NCBI GenBank assembly: GCA_910575495.1
Contig: CAJTFS010000003.1
Coordinates: forward strand, 62,001-126,000
Direction: 5' to 3'
DNA length: 64,000 nt
Source of the DNA: Bacteroidales bacterium
Lineage (GTDB): Bacteria > Bacteroidota > Bacteroidia > Bacteroidales > Rikenellaceae
Below, piece by piece: positions 18,304 through 27,088 of the stretch. The notes below the pieces were generated by a model. It ran no database searches. It was given only the letters and a program-made list of their open reading frames with translations, and was not told where the DNA came from. The translations under genes and the position numbers were made by a program. Each line of letters opens with the position of its first letter. Position 1 is the first letter of the stretch.

Positions 18304-19404
18304 TTACTCGGTCGGCTCGGGCTGGCCGTACATCTTCTCGTTGAAGACGATTTCCGACTTGTTCAGGTCGAGATAGACGCGGTAGTTGCCGGCCTTGACG
18401 GCGATGTTGCCACCACCCTGAGCACAATCGGCACCCCAGTTGAGACCCCAGGCCGCATCGGCGCGGAACTTCATTTCGGTATCCGCAGGCGCTTCGATGT
18501 CGGCGTAGAAACGCACCTTGACGGGGTTGTACTCCATGACGATGTCGTTATTCCAATCGCCATTGAGACCGATGATGCCGATCTGGTCGGCACCCCACTG
18601 CTGGGTGAACTTGAGCGTCGACTTGTTGAACGAGAAGGAGTAGAAACGCTTGGAGTAAGCTGCGATGTTGCCGCTGCCGCCGCTGTCGATCAACGTTATC
18701 TCCTTGGCCTCGGCATCCGGAGCGGCGGCCCCGCCGTCGGTACCCCAGTTGCCGTTGTTCCAGTCGGCCGCCCCCGTGAGCTTGAATCCGCTGGCGGCCT
18801 TGGCACCGAAGTCGACGACGCCGGTGAAGACGCCTTTCTTGTCGTAGTCGTAGAGGAATTGCGAATTTGCGAAATCCCAGCCGCAATAATCGCCGATGAT
18901 CCACACGTGGTTGTAGAGGTCGACGTCGAGCACTTCGGCGTTATAGGGCGTGAAGAGAGCGCTGATGATGTTGGAGAGGCTCTCCGTACCCTCGATGGCG
19001 GCGCCCTTGCTGTCGATCATCGAGAAACCGATCTGCAGGTAGACCGCAGTCTCCGTGCCGGGCTCGCCGCCGGCATTGATCAGAGCGGCGTTGAGGTCCT
19101 TGGCCGTGGCGGTCAACACCTCGGGACCGGCCGAAACGGCCACCGGCTGGCGGTCCTCCATGGTCTCCGAAAGCGCCGCATAAAGCGTACAGGCGGTAGC
19201 GGCCTGCCAGCCGAAATCGGGCTGCGTATAGGCCACCGTCACGGCGGGGCCGTCGACGGCGAGGGCTCCGGCACCCGTCACCTCGCCCGCCACGGGCGCC
19301 ACGACGCTGCCGGGAATGTACTGCGCATCGATATGATCCTGTTCGCACGCGGTCAGCGCAAGACCGGCCCATGCGAAGAGTGCTATGCTCAATAACTTTT
19401 TCAT
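18304..19404 (-). CDS. SusE/SusF-like outer-membrane starch-binding lipoprotein
   Basis: A 366-residue lipoprotein (LALTACEQD, Cys20). An N-terminal SusE-type Ig domain lies at about 30-165, with SLSNIISALFTPY. It is followed by two repeated beta-sandwich modules, each beginning with a WIIGDYCGW- or IGIIGLNGDW-like strand and ending in an YSFSFNKST- or YRVYLDLNKS-like strand. These resemble the starch-binding modules of SusE and SusF. It has no catalytic motifs. Two binding modules make it SusE-like rather than SusF, which has three. It is the fourth component of the surface starch-binding set after SusC and SusD. Confidence 0.85.
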   Translation of the reverse strand: MKKLLSIALFAWAGLALTACEQDHIDAQYIPGSVVAPVAGEVTGAGALAVDGPAVTVAYTQPDFGWQAATACTLYAALSETMEDRQPVAVSAGPEVLTATAKDLNAALINAGGEPGTETAVYLQIGFSMIDSKGAAIEGTESLSNIISALFTPYNAEVLDVDLYNHVWIIGDYCGWDFANSQFLYDYDKKGVFTGVVDFGAKAASGFKLTGAADWNNGNWGTDGGAAAPDAEAKEITLIDSGGSGNIAAYSKRFYSFSFNKSTLKFTQQWGADQIGIIGLNGDWNNDIVMEYNPVKVRFYADIEAPADTEMKFRADAAWGLNWGADCAQGGGNIAVKAGNYRVYLDLNKSEIVFNEKMYGQPEPTE

Positions 19405-19442
19405 TGTAGTCGATTGTTAGGTTTGGTAAATGCGGAAAAGGA

Positions 19443-21035
19443 TCAGTAACCCGGATTCTGCGTCAGCTTGCCGCTGGCGTTGATGTCGGCGGGAACCAGC
19501 GGCATCAGATTGCGGTGATCCTCGACGGCGCGGCCCTCCTTGACGGCGCCCTTCCACTGCCAGCAGTAGTCGCCCGTGGTGAACTGGCCGAAGCGGATGA
19601 GGTCCTGACGGCGCGTGCACTCCCAGTAGAGCTCGCGGGCGCGCTCGTCCAGCACGTCCTGCAACGAATAGGCATCCAGCGGGTCGAGACCGGCGCGTAC
19701 GCGCACATCGTTAAGTGCGTTCAGACCATCGGCCTCAGCAGCACCGCCGCGCTTGGCGCACTCGGCCAGCATCAGGTAGGCATCGGCCGAACGGAACATG
19801 GGGAAGTCGGTATCGACGAACGTACCGTCCTGACCGGGCGTGCCGTCATGGTTGAGATTTTTGAATTTCAAAGACTTGTAACCGCCTTCGCCCTCGGAGG
19901 GATCGTACGAGGAAACGTTGTCGACGCTCATGCCGTACTTGGTGTAGAACATGGCGCGGGCGTCCTTGGCCTGGTCGAACTTCTCGGAGAAATCCTTGGT
20001 GAGCGACAAGCCGCCCCAGCCCGAGGCGGAAAGGCCAACGGTGGACATGTCGAAACCCGAAGCGGGCAAAGCGGCCGAGATGATGAAGTTGGTGCAACCG
20101 TACGAACGCACGTTGATGCCGTCCTGCGGAACGACGAAGATGATTTCATCGCCGTTGTGGGTTACATTGTTGGTCCAAAGGTGATTGTCGGCCATGAAGA
20201 GCTCGGCATACTTGGCATGCAGCGGATAATCAGCCATAATCTCCTTGCAAAGCGCAGCGCACTCGGCGTAATGGTCGCCGCATCCCCACACCTCGGCGTT
20301 GAGGTAGACCTTGGCCAGAATCATGCGCACCATGCCCTTGTCGCCGCGGCCATAGACATTCTGACCGGCCTCGGCCAGGTCGGAGCCGTCCAGCAACTCG
20401 GTGCACTCCTTGACGAGCCAGGCGTAGAGGTCGGCGCGCGAAATCTGCGCGGGGCCCTCGGCGCCCACGAGGTTGCCCTCGGTGGAGAAAGGCACGTTGC
20501 CGAAGATGTCGATGGCGTGATAGTAACTCAGCGCACGCAGCGCACGGGCCTCGGCCACGAACTCGGCACGCTTGGGAAACTCGGAAGCGGCGAGCGCGGC
20601 GCTGTTGGCGCGGCGGATGAACTCGTTGCAGAGACTGATCTGGTAGAATACACGGTAATACATCGAAGTGATGAACTGGTTGGTAGTGGTCCAGTTCATG
20701 TTGTGGATGTCCTGCATGCCGGTATCGCCCCAGCAGCAGGTAGCCTCATCGGTGGTGAGCACCTGCATGTTGAACAACGCACGGACATACTGTCCGAAAC
20801 CGCCGTCGACGCCCGAGATGTCGGGGTCGCCGTTGGGACCGTGCGACGAACTGACGGCCAGCCCCTGGTAGCACTTGGCCAGCAGCGACTCGTAAGCATC
20901 CTGCGAATTGAGCACCTCCTCCGGAAGCTGGATGTTCTCGTCGATGGGCGTAGTATCCAGATCGCCGACGCACGAACCCAATCCTATCGAGAAGGCGGCC
21001 GCGGCGGTCATCAACAACACTTTATAGCTTTTCAT
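19443..21035 (-). CDS. susD: SusD/RagB family starch-binding lipoprotein
   Basis: A 530-residue SusD-family outer-surface lipoprotein with lipobox LGSCVG (Cys22). Helical SusD/TPR-like segments include SLCNEFIRRAN, RALRALSYYHAIDIFGNVPF and ILAKVYLNAEVWG. The C-terminal part has AYLMLAECAKRGG and ARELYWECTRRQDLIRFGQ, hallmarks of the family. It should cap the SusC channel and bind glycan. It begins 24 bp after susC stops, the canonical order. The neighbourhood of amylases indicates an alpha-glucan ligand; specific contact residues cannot be assigned by eye. Confidence 0.94.
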   Translation of the reverse strand: MKSYKVLLMTAAAAFSIGLGSCVGDLDTTPIDENIQLPEEVLNSQDAYESLLAKCYQGLAVSSSHGPNGDPDISGVDGGFGQYVRALFNMQVLTTDEATCCWGDTGMQDIHNMNWTTTNQFITSMYYRVFYQISLCNEFIRRANSAALAASEFPKRAEFVAEARALRALSYYHAIDIFGNVPFSTEGNLVGAEGPAQISRADLYAWLVKECTELLDGSDLAEAGQNVYGRGDKGMVRMILAKVYLNAEVWGCGDHYAECAALCKEIMADYPLHAKYAELFMADNHLWTNNVTHNGDEIIFVVPQDGINVRSYGCTNFIISAALPASGFDMSTVGLSASGWGGLSLTKDFSEKFDQAKDARAMFYTKYGMSVDNVSSYDPSEGEGGYKSLKFKNLNHDGTPGQDGTFVDTDFPMFRSADAYLMLAECAKRGGAAEADGLNALNDVRVRAGLDPLDAYSLQDVLDERARELYWECTRRQDLIRFGQFTTGDYCWQWKGAVKEGRAVEDHRNLMPLVPADINASGKLTQNPGY

Positions 21036-21059
21036 AACTAAGATTCGTTTTAGGGTGGA

Positions 21060-24000
21060 TTAGAAATTGAACTTCAGACCGAGCATGTAGGTGCGCGGAC
21101 GGGGATAGAAGTTGTTGTCGATGCCCGAGAAGATTTCGGGATCGATGCCCTTGTAACCCGAGATGGTGGCGACGTTCTGCACGGTGCCGAAGATACTCAG
21201 GTTCATGGGGCGCTTCGACGACTTGCGGAGGTCGAACCGGTAGCTCAGCGTAATGTTGTCGAGCTTGAGGAACGACGCGTTGCGCACGTAATAGTCGGAG
21301 AGGTATTGAGCTTCGGTGAAACCGGTCGCCATGGCCGAAGCATGACGGTTGCAGACGAAATTGTTCAGCCAGAGGTCGCGCAGCGAACCGCCGTTGGATT
21401 CCACGTTGGCATAGACGTAGTTGCCGACGTTGGCATGGGCCGAGACAGCCAGCGTGAGGGCGCGCCACGAAACGGCGGTGTTGAAACCGAACGTTACGTC
21501 GGGAGCGGCCTTCTTGTAACAATACTTGTCCTTGGAATCGACCTTGCCGTCGCCGTTGCGGTCGACGTAGACGCCCTCCATGGGAAGGCCGTTCTCATCG
21601 TAGACCTGCTGGTAGACGTAGAACGAATTGAGCGGCTGGCCGGTCTGCTGCACCTGGCAGGTGACGCCGACGCCGCCCGAGATGCCGCCGGTATCGACGC
21701 CATAGTAATCCTCGCGCTCGTCATCGGAAGTCAGACGGGTGATCTTGTTCTTGTTCCAGGCGGTATTGAATCCGATGGTCCACGTCCAATCCTTGGTCTG
21801 GATGGGCACGGCATTGATCTCGAACTCGACGCCGGTGTTTTCGAGGTCGCCGATGTTGGCATTGAGGTAGTTGGCAAGGTTGGCGCCGGCAGCAATGGGC
21901 GTCCAGTTGAGCAGGTCCTTGGTCTTGCGCTTGTAGAAGTCGATGCTACCGTAGATGCGGCCGTCGAGGAAACCGTAGTCCAGACCGGCATTGTAGGTGG
22001 TGGTGGTTTCCCACTTCAAGTCGGCGTTGTAGCCGGCCGGCGTGATGGGAACGATCACGTTGGAGCCGAAAGGATAGTAGCTGCCCAGCTCGTTATAGAT
22101 ATAAGTGGCCAGCGTGGGATAGTCGCCCGCGTTGAGGTCCTGCTGACCGGTCTGGCCCCAGCTCAGGCGGAGCTTGAGGTTGGAAACGGCGCGGACGTCG
22201 CGCATGAAGGGCTCGTTGGAGATGTTCCAGCCCAGGGCCACCGAGGGGAAGAGACCCCATTTGTTCTCGGAGAAACGCGAGGTGCCGTCGTTACGCACCG
22301 TGGCGGTAATCATGTAACGGCTGTCGAAAGCGTAGTTGACACGGCCGAAGAACGAGACGAGGTAATATTCGGTCTTCGAGGTTTTGGGGTTGGAGATGTA
22401 GTATCCGGGAGCGTCGGGAGCCGTACCGTCGGCCTTGTAAGTCTCGCCGAAAGACGATTTGTAGAAGTGCTGCCACGAATAACCGGCCATGACGTCGAAC
22501 GTATGACGGCCGATGGTCTTGTTGTAGTCGGCGTAGAACTCCAGGGTCTGGTCGCGGCGGCGCTGCGAATAGTTGCGGTGGTAACCCGAACCCGACTGGG
22601 TCTTGTCATGCATGGACTGCTCGGTATTGGACGCCACATCGACCGTGCCGGTCGACTCGACATAGTCGAGACCGAGGTTGAGGTTCAGGCGCAGGTCTTC
22701 GAGACCGTGGATGCGGTAGTCGACCTGGGCGTTGCCGATGAAACGCTTGGCGTTGGACTCGTCGCGCTTGTCCTTGAGCAGCGCCAGGGGATTCTGCGTC
22801 GCCATGGTGTTGCTGTTGGCAACAGTATGGTCGGGACGGCCCTCGGCATCGACACGGCCGTTATTCCACCACCAGTAGCCGTTCAGACCGTCGGGGTCGT
22901 AGACCGGCTGCGTGGGGTCGAACTGCACGGCCTGGCCCACGGCATCCTGGTTGGCGAAGCGGCTGTCCATGTTCATGCCCTTCGCGTTGAGGCTGATGTT
23001 GAGGTGGTTGTCGAGCAGGATGGGATTGAGATTGACGGTGAGCGTCTCGCGCGTCATGTTGTCGGTGCGGAGCGTACCGTCCTGGTTGATGTAGCCGAAC
23101 GAGACGCGGTAAGGCATGCGGTTCTTCTCGCCCATCTTGACGTTGCCCGTCAGACTGATGTTGGTGTCGTAGGACTGGGCCAGCTGGTAGATCTGCTTCT
23201 GCCAGTCGGTATTGGCCGTGCCGAGAGCACGGTAGGCGTCGTTGTCGGTGCCGCCCATGAACTGCTCCATGGCCGCACGCATCTGGTCGCCGGTCATGAC
23301 GTCGACATACTTGGCATTCTGGCTCAGCGAAGCGGTGAAGTCGACGGCCACGTGAGGAATGGCCGAATCGGTGCCCGAACCCTTCTTGGTGGTGATGATG
23401 ATAACGCCGTTCGAAGCGCGCGAACCGTAGATGGCCGTGGCCGAAGCATCCTTGAGGATGGTGAACGACTCGATGTCGCTGGGATTGATCGAAGCCAGGG
23501 CGCTGCTGACGCCGTCGATGCCGGAATTGGAGACGGGCAGACCGTCGACCACGATCATCGGGTCCTGCTGGGCGCTGAGCGACGAAGCACCGCGCACGCG
23601 GATCGTCGCGGCGCTGCCGGGCTGGCCGGTGCCGGGCGTGACGACCACGCCGGCGCTCTTGCCGAGCATCAGATCGGCGGGCGAGGAGACCAGACCCTTG
23701 TTGAGCTGGTCGGCCTTGACGGTGGCCACCGAACCGGTCATGTCGTTCTTCTTGACGGCGCCGTAGCCGATGACGACCACTTCGTCGAGGGCCATAAGGT
23801 CCTCTTCGAGCACCAGACGGGCAAGATCGGTCGACGAAGCCACGCGCTGGACCGTCTTATAACCGATGTAGCTGACTTCGACAACCGACTGCGGGCTCTT
23901 CACCGTGATGGCGAAAGCGCCGTCGATGTCGGTCGTTACACCGTTGACGGTGCCCTGTTCGACGACGGAAGCGCCGATGATGGGATTGCCGGAGTTGTCA

Positions 24001-24107
24001 ACGACAACGCCGTTGACCGTGTACTTCGCCTGAGCGAAGACTCGGAGGGGGGGGGTGCAGACGCATAGGATCATGACACCCAAACACATAGCTAAAACTT
24101 TCTTCAT
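21060..24107 (-). CDS. susC: SusC/RagA family TonB-linked outer-membrane importer
   Basis: A 1015-residue SusC-type TonB-dependent transporter. An unusual signal region (MKKVLAMCLGVMILCVCTPP, with Arg before the FAQA cleavage site) is followed by a CarboxypepD_reg-like domain at about 28-110. Then come the TonB-box-like DEVVVIGYGAVKK, a plug domain (LMLGKSAGVVV, IRVRGASSL, ATAIYGSRASNGVI) and the barrel ending in MLGLKFNF. Codons 18-21 contain nine consecutive C, a slippage-prone tract that could switch the frame. At nine the gene is in frame. It should import maltooligosaccharides together with SusD. Confidence 0.94.
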   Translation of the reverse strand: MKKVLAMCLGVMILCVCTPPLRVFAQAKYTVNGVVVDNSGNPIIGASVVEQGTVNGVTTDIDGAFAITVKSPQSVVEVSYIGYKTVQRVASSTDLARLVLEEDLMALDEVVVIGYGAVKKNDMTGSVATVKADQLNKGLVSSPADLMLGKSAGVVVTPGTGQPGSAATIRVRGASSLSAQQDPMIVVDGLPVSNSGIDGVSSALASINPSDIESFTILKDASATAIYGSRASNGVIIITTKKGSGTDSAIPHVAVDFTASLSQNAKYVDVMTGDQMRAAMEQFMGGTDNDAYRALGTANTDWQKQIYQLAQSYDTNISLTGNVKMGEKNRMPYRVSFGYINQDGTLRTDNMTRETLTVNLNPILLDNHLNISLNAKGMNMDSRFANQDAVGQAVQFDPTQPVYDPDGLNGYWWWNNGRVDAEGRPDHTVANSNTMATQNPLALLKDKRDESNAKRFIGNAQVDYRIHGLEDLRLNLNLGLDYVESTGTVDVASNTEQSMHDKTQSGSGYHRNYSQRRRDQTLEFYADYNKTIGRHTFDVMAGYSWQHFYKSSFGETYKADGTAPDAPGYYISNPKTSKTEYYLVSFFGRVNYAFDSRYMITATVRNDGTSRFSENKWGLFPSVALGWNISNEPFMRDVRAVSNLKLRLSWGQTGQQDLNAGDYPTLATYIYNELGSYYPFGSNVIVPITPAGYNADLKWETTTTYNAGLDYGFLDGRIYGSIDFYKRKTKDLLNWTPIAAGANLANYLNANIGDLENTGVEFEINAVPIQTKDWTWTIGFNTAWNKNKITRLTSDDEREDYYGVDTGGISGGVGVTCQVQQTGQPLNSFYVYQQVYDENGLPMEGVYVDRNGDGKVDSKDKYCYKKAAPDVTFGFNTAVSWRALTLAVSAHANVGNYVYANVESNGGSLRDLWLNNFVCNRHASAMATGFTEAQYLSDYYVRNASFLKLDNITLSYRFDLRKSSKRPMNLSIFGTVQNVATISGYKGIDPEIFSGIDNNFYPRPRTYMLGLKFNF
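24047..24055 (-). repeat. C9 homopolymer in the signal-peptide codons of susC
   Basis: Nine G on the plus strand (C9 on the coding strand) span the codons for Thr-Pro-Pro-Leu about 20 residues into SusC. A one-base length change would truncate the protein. Confidence 0.95.
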
Positions 24108-24145
24108 AAAGCCGTTTGTGTTGGTTAATAATTAGGTTGGTTGTG

Positions 24146-26419
24146 CTATTTCAAGTTTCGAGAAACCGTGCCGTCGACCGTGAGCCGTTCGCCGGCGAGC
24201 ATGATTTCGATCGCTTCTCCTTCGCAAGTGATTTCCACGGTGCCGCGCATGATCCTCACCGAGATGACGCGCCCCCGGTAGTCGATGCGGAACGCCAGGT
24301 GGCGCCACGCCTCGGGCAGATGGGGCTCGAACGAGAGGAGGCCGTCGCGGACGCGCATGCCGCCGAAGCCCTCGACCACCGAGAGCCACGAACCGGCCAT
24401 GGAGGTGACGTGGCACCCCTCCTCGACCTCGCGGTTGTAGTCGTCGAGGTCGAGCCGCGACGTACGCAGGTACATCTCGTAGGCCTTGTCCATCAATCCG
24501 AGCTTGGCGGCCAGGATGGCATGGACGCAGGGCGAGAGCGACGACTCGTGGACGGTGCGCGCCTCGTAGAAATCGAAGTTGCGGCGCAGCGTGGCGTCGT
24601 CGAAATCCTCCTGGAAGAAATAGAGGCCCTGCAGCACGTCGGCCTGCTTGATGAAACACGAACGCAAGATGCGGTCCCACGACCATTTCTGGTTGATGGG
24701 CCGCTCGGCGGGATCGAGGTCCTTCACCAGAAGCTGCTCCTTGTCCAGATAACCGTCCTGCTGGAGGAAGATGCCCAGATCGCGGTCCTCGCCGAAGAAC
24801 ATGTTGCGGTCGATCTCGAGCCACACGGCCGTCTCGGCCTGCTCGTCGAACGCACGGCGCGCGCACATGGCGGCATAGGCCTCGGGATTGTTCTCGCGCA
24901 CCCACTTCACAGCCTCGGCGGCATAGCGCAGGCACCAGCAGGCGATGTAGGAGGTGTACCAGTTGTTGTTGACGTTGTTCTCGTACTCGTTGGGGCCCGT
25001 GACGCCGAGCATGACATACTTCTTGCGGGCTTCGGACCAGGTGATGCGCCGGGCCCAGAAACGCGCGATGGAGAGCAGCACCTCGGCGCCCCCCTCGGCG
25101 AGGTAGGAGGTGTCGCCCGTGTAGCGGATGTAGTTGAAGATGGCGTAGGCGATGGCGCCGTTGCGGTGGATCTCCTCGAAAGTGATCTCCCACTCGTTGT
25201 GACACTCCTCGCCGTTGATGGTGACCATGGGATAGAGCGCCGCGCCGTCGCGGAAGCCGAGTTTGGCGGCGTTCTCGATGGCCTTGTCGAGCTGGTTGTA
25301 GCGGTAGACGAGCAGTTCGCGCGCCACCTGCCGACCGGCGGTGGCCATGTAGAACGGCAGGCAGTAGGCCTCGGTGTCCCAATAGGTGACGCCGCCGTAC
25401 TTCTCGCCGGTGAAACCCTTGGGCCCGATGTTGAGGCGCGTGTCGACGCCCGTATAGGTCTGCAAGAGCATGAAGATGCAGAAGCGGATGCCCTGCTGGG
25501 CCGCATCGTCGCCCCCGATCTCGATGTCGCAGCTGTGCCAGCGGGCGGCCCAGGCGCGCTCCTGCTCTTTGAGCAGCGCATCGAACCCGGCCTCGGCACC
25601 GTCGGCCGCCACGGCGCGCGCGGCGGCGATCAACCCGTCGGCCTTGTGGTTGAGCGACGAACAGATGCCGACATACTTGCAGAGCGTGGCCCACTCCCCT
25701 GCCTCGCGGCGGACGACAGCGGTATGGCGCACCTTCTCGGGCACGGTTTCGCAACGGAACCCGGCGCCGTCGAGGAAGACGCGCTGCGCCCAGGCGACGT
25801 CGAAACCGCTTTTCTTGGTACGGCTCTGCACGGCGTCGCCGTCGGTGGCGACGGGCTCCCAGAACTTCTCGTCGTAGTTGGCGTCGGTGTTGCGGACGTC
25901 GGCGTCGATATAAGGCGAAAAAGTCACCTCGGCGGCCCTGTCGAGCGGCCGGACGGCATAGCGGATGACACCCAGCTCGCGGCGCTCCAACGAGAGGAAG
26001 CGCACGGCCTCGACCTCGACGCGCAAACCGGACCTCATGCGCACGGTCATGCGGCGCGTGAGCACCGAACGGCGCATGTCCATCTCGCGGCGGAACGATT
26101 CGACCTCGACGGCGGCCAGGTCGAGCGCCTCGCCGTCGACGAAGACGTCGACCCCGATCCAGAACGCCGAATTGAGCACCTTGGCGAAATACTCGGGATA
26201 GCCGTTCTTCCACCACCCCACGCGTGTCTTGTCGGGATAGTAGATGGCGCCTATGTAATTGCCCTGGAGCGATTCGCCCGAATAATGCTCCTCGAAATTG
26301 GCACGGCCGCCCATGACGCCGTTGCCCAGGGCGAAGAGCGACTCGGAAGACTTGACCCGCGCGGGGTCGAAGCGCTCCTCGACGAGCATCCAGGGGTCGG
26401 TCTTGATAAACTGGTTCAT
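24146..26419 (-). CDS. GH65 maltose phosphorylase-like enzyme
   Basis: A 757-residue glycoside hydrolase family 65 protein, predicted to phosphorolyse maltose to beta-glucose 1-phosphate and glucose in the cytoplasm; it has no signal peptide. The catalytic Glu is about residue 478 in TGPNEYENNV, the family's GP(D/N)EFEN site. KQADVLQG at about 591-598 lies in the phosphate and substrate region. It starts 2 bp after the stop of a beta-phosphoglucomutase gene, whose substrate is exactly beta-glucose 1-phosphate. This strongly favours a phosphorylase over a hydrolase. Specificity for maltose rather than kojibiose, nigerose or trehalose is inferred from the starch operon. The start at 26419 avoids overlap with pgmB. 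Confidence 0.9.
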   Translation of the reverse strand: MNQFIKTDPWMLVEERFDPARVKSSESLFALGNGVMGGRANFEEHYSGESLQGNYIGAIYYPDKTRVGWWKNGYPEYFAKVLNSAFWIGVDVFVDGEALDLAAVEVESFRREMDMRRSVLTRRMTVRMRSGLRVEVEAVRFLSLERRELGVIRYAVRPLDRAAEVTFSPYIDADVRNTDANYDEKFWEPVATDGDAVQSRTKKSGFDVAWAQRVFLDGAGFRCETVPEKVRHTAVVRREAGEWATLCKYVGICSSLNHKADGLIAAARAVAADGAEAGFDALLKEQERAWAARWHSCDIEIGGDDAAQQGIRFCIFMLLQTYTGVDTRLNIGPKGFTGEKYGGVTYWDTEAYCLPFYMATAGRQVARELLVYRYNQLDKAIENAAKLGFRDGAALYPMVTINGEECHNEWEITFEEIHRNGAIAYAIFNYIRYTGDTSYLAEGGAEVLLSIARFWARRITWSEARKKYVMLGVTGPNEYENNVNNNWYTSYIACWCLRYAAEAVKWVRENNPEAYAAMCARRAFDEQAETAVWLEIDRNMFFGEDRDLGIFLQQDGYLDKEQLLVKDLDPAERPINQKWSWDRILRSCFIKQADVLQGLYFFQEDFDDATLRRNFDFYEARTVHESSLSPCVHAILAAKLGLMDKAYEMYLRTSRLDLDDYNREVEEGCHVTSMAGSWLSVVEGFGGMRVRDGLLSFEPHLPEAWRHLAFRIDYRGRVISVRIMRGTVEITCEGEAIEIMLAGERLTVDGTVSRNLK

Positions 26420-26421
26420 GG

Positions 26422-27078
26422 TCAATCTATTTGGTTGCAAAGTTTCTCGAACGTGAAGCCCTCGAAGGTGGGCAGCTGCATGGTGGCCTTGGCCAGCAGG
26501 GGGCTGCCGCCCACACCGACCGACCGCATGCCTGCACGCGTAGCGGCCTCGACCCCGGCGGCGGCATCCTCGAAGACGACGCAGACGGCGGGCTCCATGC
26601 CGGCGAGCTCGGCCCCCTTGGCGAAGACCTCGGGATCGGGCTTGGCCTTGGAGACCAACGTGCCGTCGACGATGCGGTCGAACAAGGCGCGCAGGCCGCA
26701 GCGGTCGAGGATGACCCCGGCGTTCTTGGATGCGGAACCCAGCACCACGCCCACCCCTTTGGCCTTGAGCTCCTGCAGGAACGGCAGGACGCCCGGCAGC
26801 ACCTCGTCGGCGGTCATGCGGTTGACGTAATCGAGGTAGCGGGCATTCTTCCCGGCGGCCATCCGCTCCTTCTCCTCGGCGGAGAAGCGGTTTTCCATGC
26901 CTCCGGCGCGCAGCACGATGTCGAGCGACGCCATACGGCTGACGCCCTTGGTGGCCTCGCCCTGCTCGGGCGTGAACTCGAAGCCGAGTTCGCGGGCCAA
27001 CGCGGCCCAGGCGAGATAATGATACTTGGCGGTGTCGACGAGGACCCCGTCGAGATCGAAGATGCAGCAGGAGATCAT
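26422..27078 (-). CDS. pgmB: beta-phosphoglucomutase
   Basis: A 218-residue HAD-family enzyme converting beta-glucose 1-phosphate to glucose 6-phosphate. DLDGVLVDTAKYHY at about 8-21 contains the nucleophile Asp and the acid/base Asp two residues later, with the His/Lys-type cap signature of beta-PGM. TKGVSR is the substrate-loop motif. GSASKN and KAKPDPEVF (Lys) form motifs II and III, and VFEDAAAGVEAA motif IV. It sits between the MFS transporter (10 bp) and maltose phosphorylase (2 bp), completing a maltose-to-glucose 6-phosphate route that spares ATP. Confidence 0.94.
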   Translation of the reverse strand: MISCCIFDLDGVLVDTAKYHYLAWAALARELGFEFTPEQGEATKGVSRMASLDIVLRAGGMENRFSAEEKERMAAGKNARYLDYVNRMTADEVLPGVLPFLQELKAKGVGVVLGSASKNAGVILDRCGLRALFDRIVDGTLVSKAKPDPEVFAKGAELAGMEPAVCVVFEDAAAGVEAATRAGMRSVGVGGSPLLAKATMQLPTFEGFTFEKLCNQID

Positions 27079-27088
27079 AAACTGAAGA

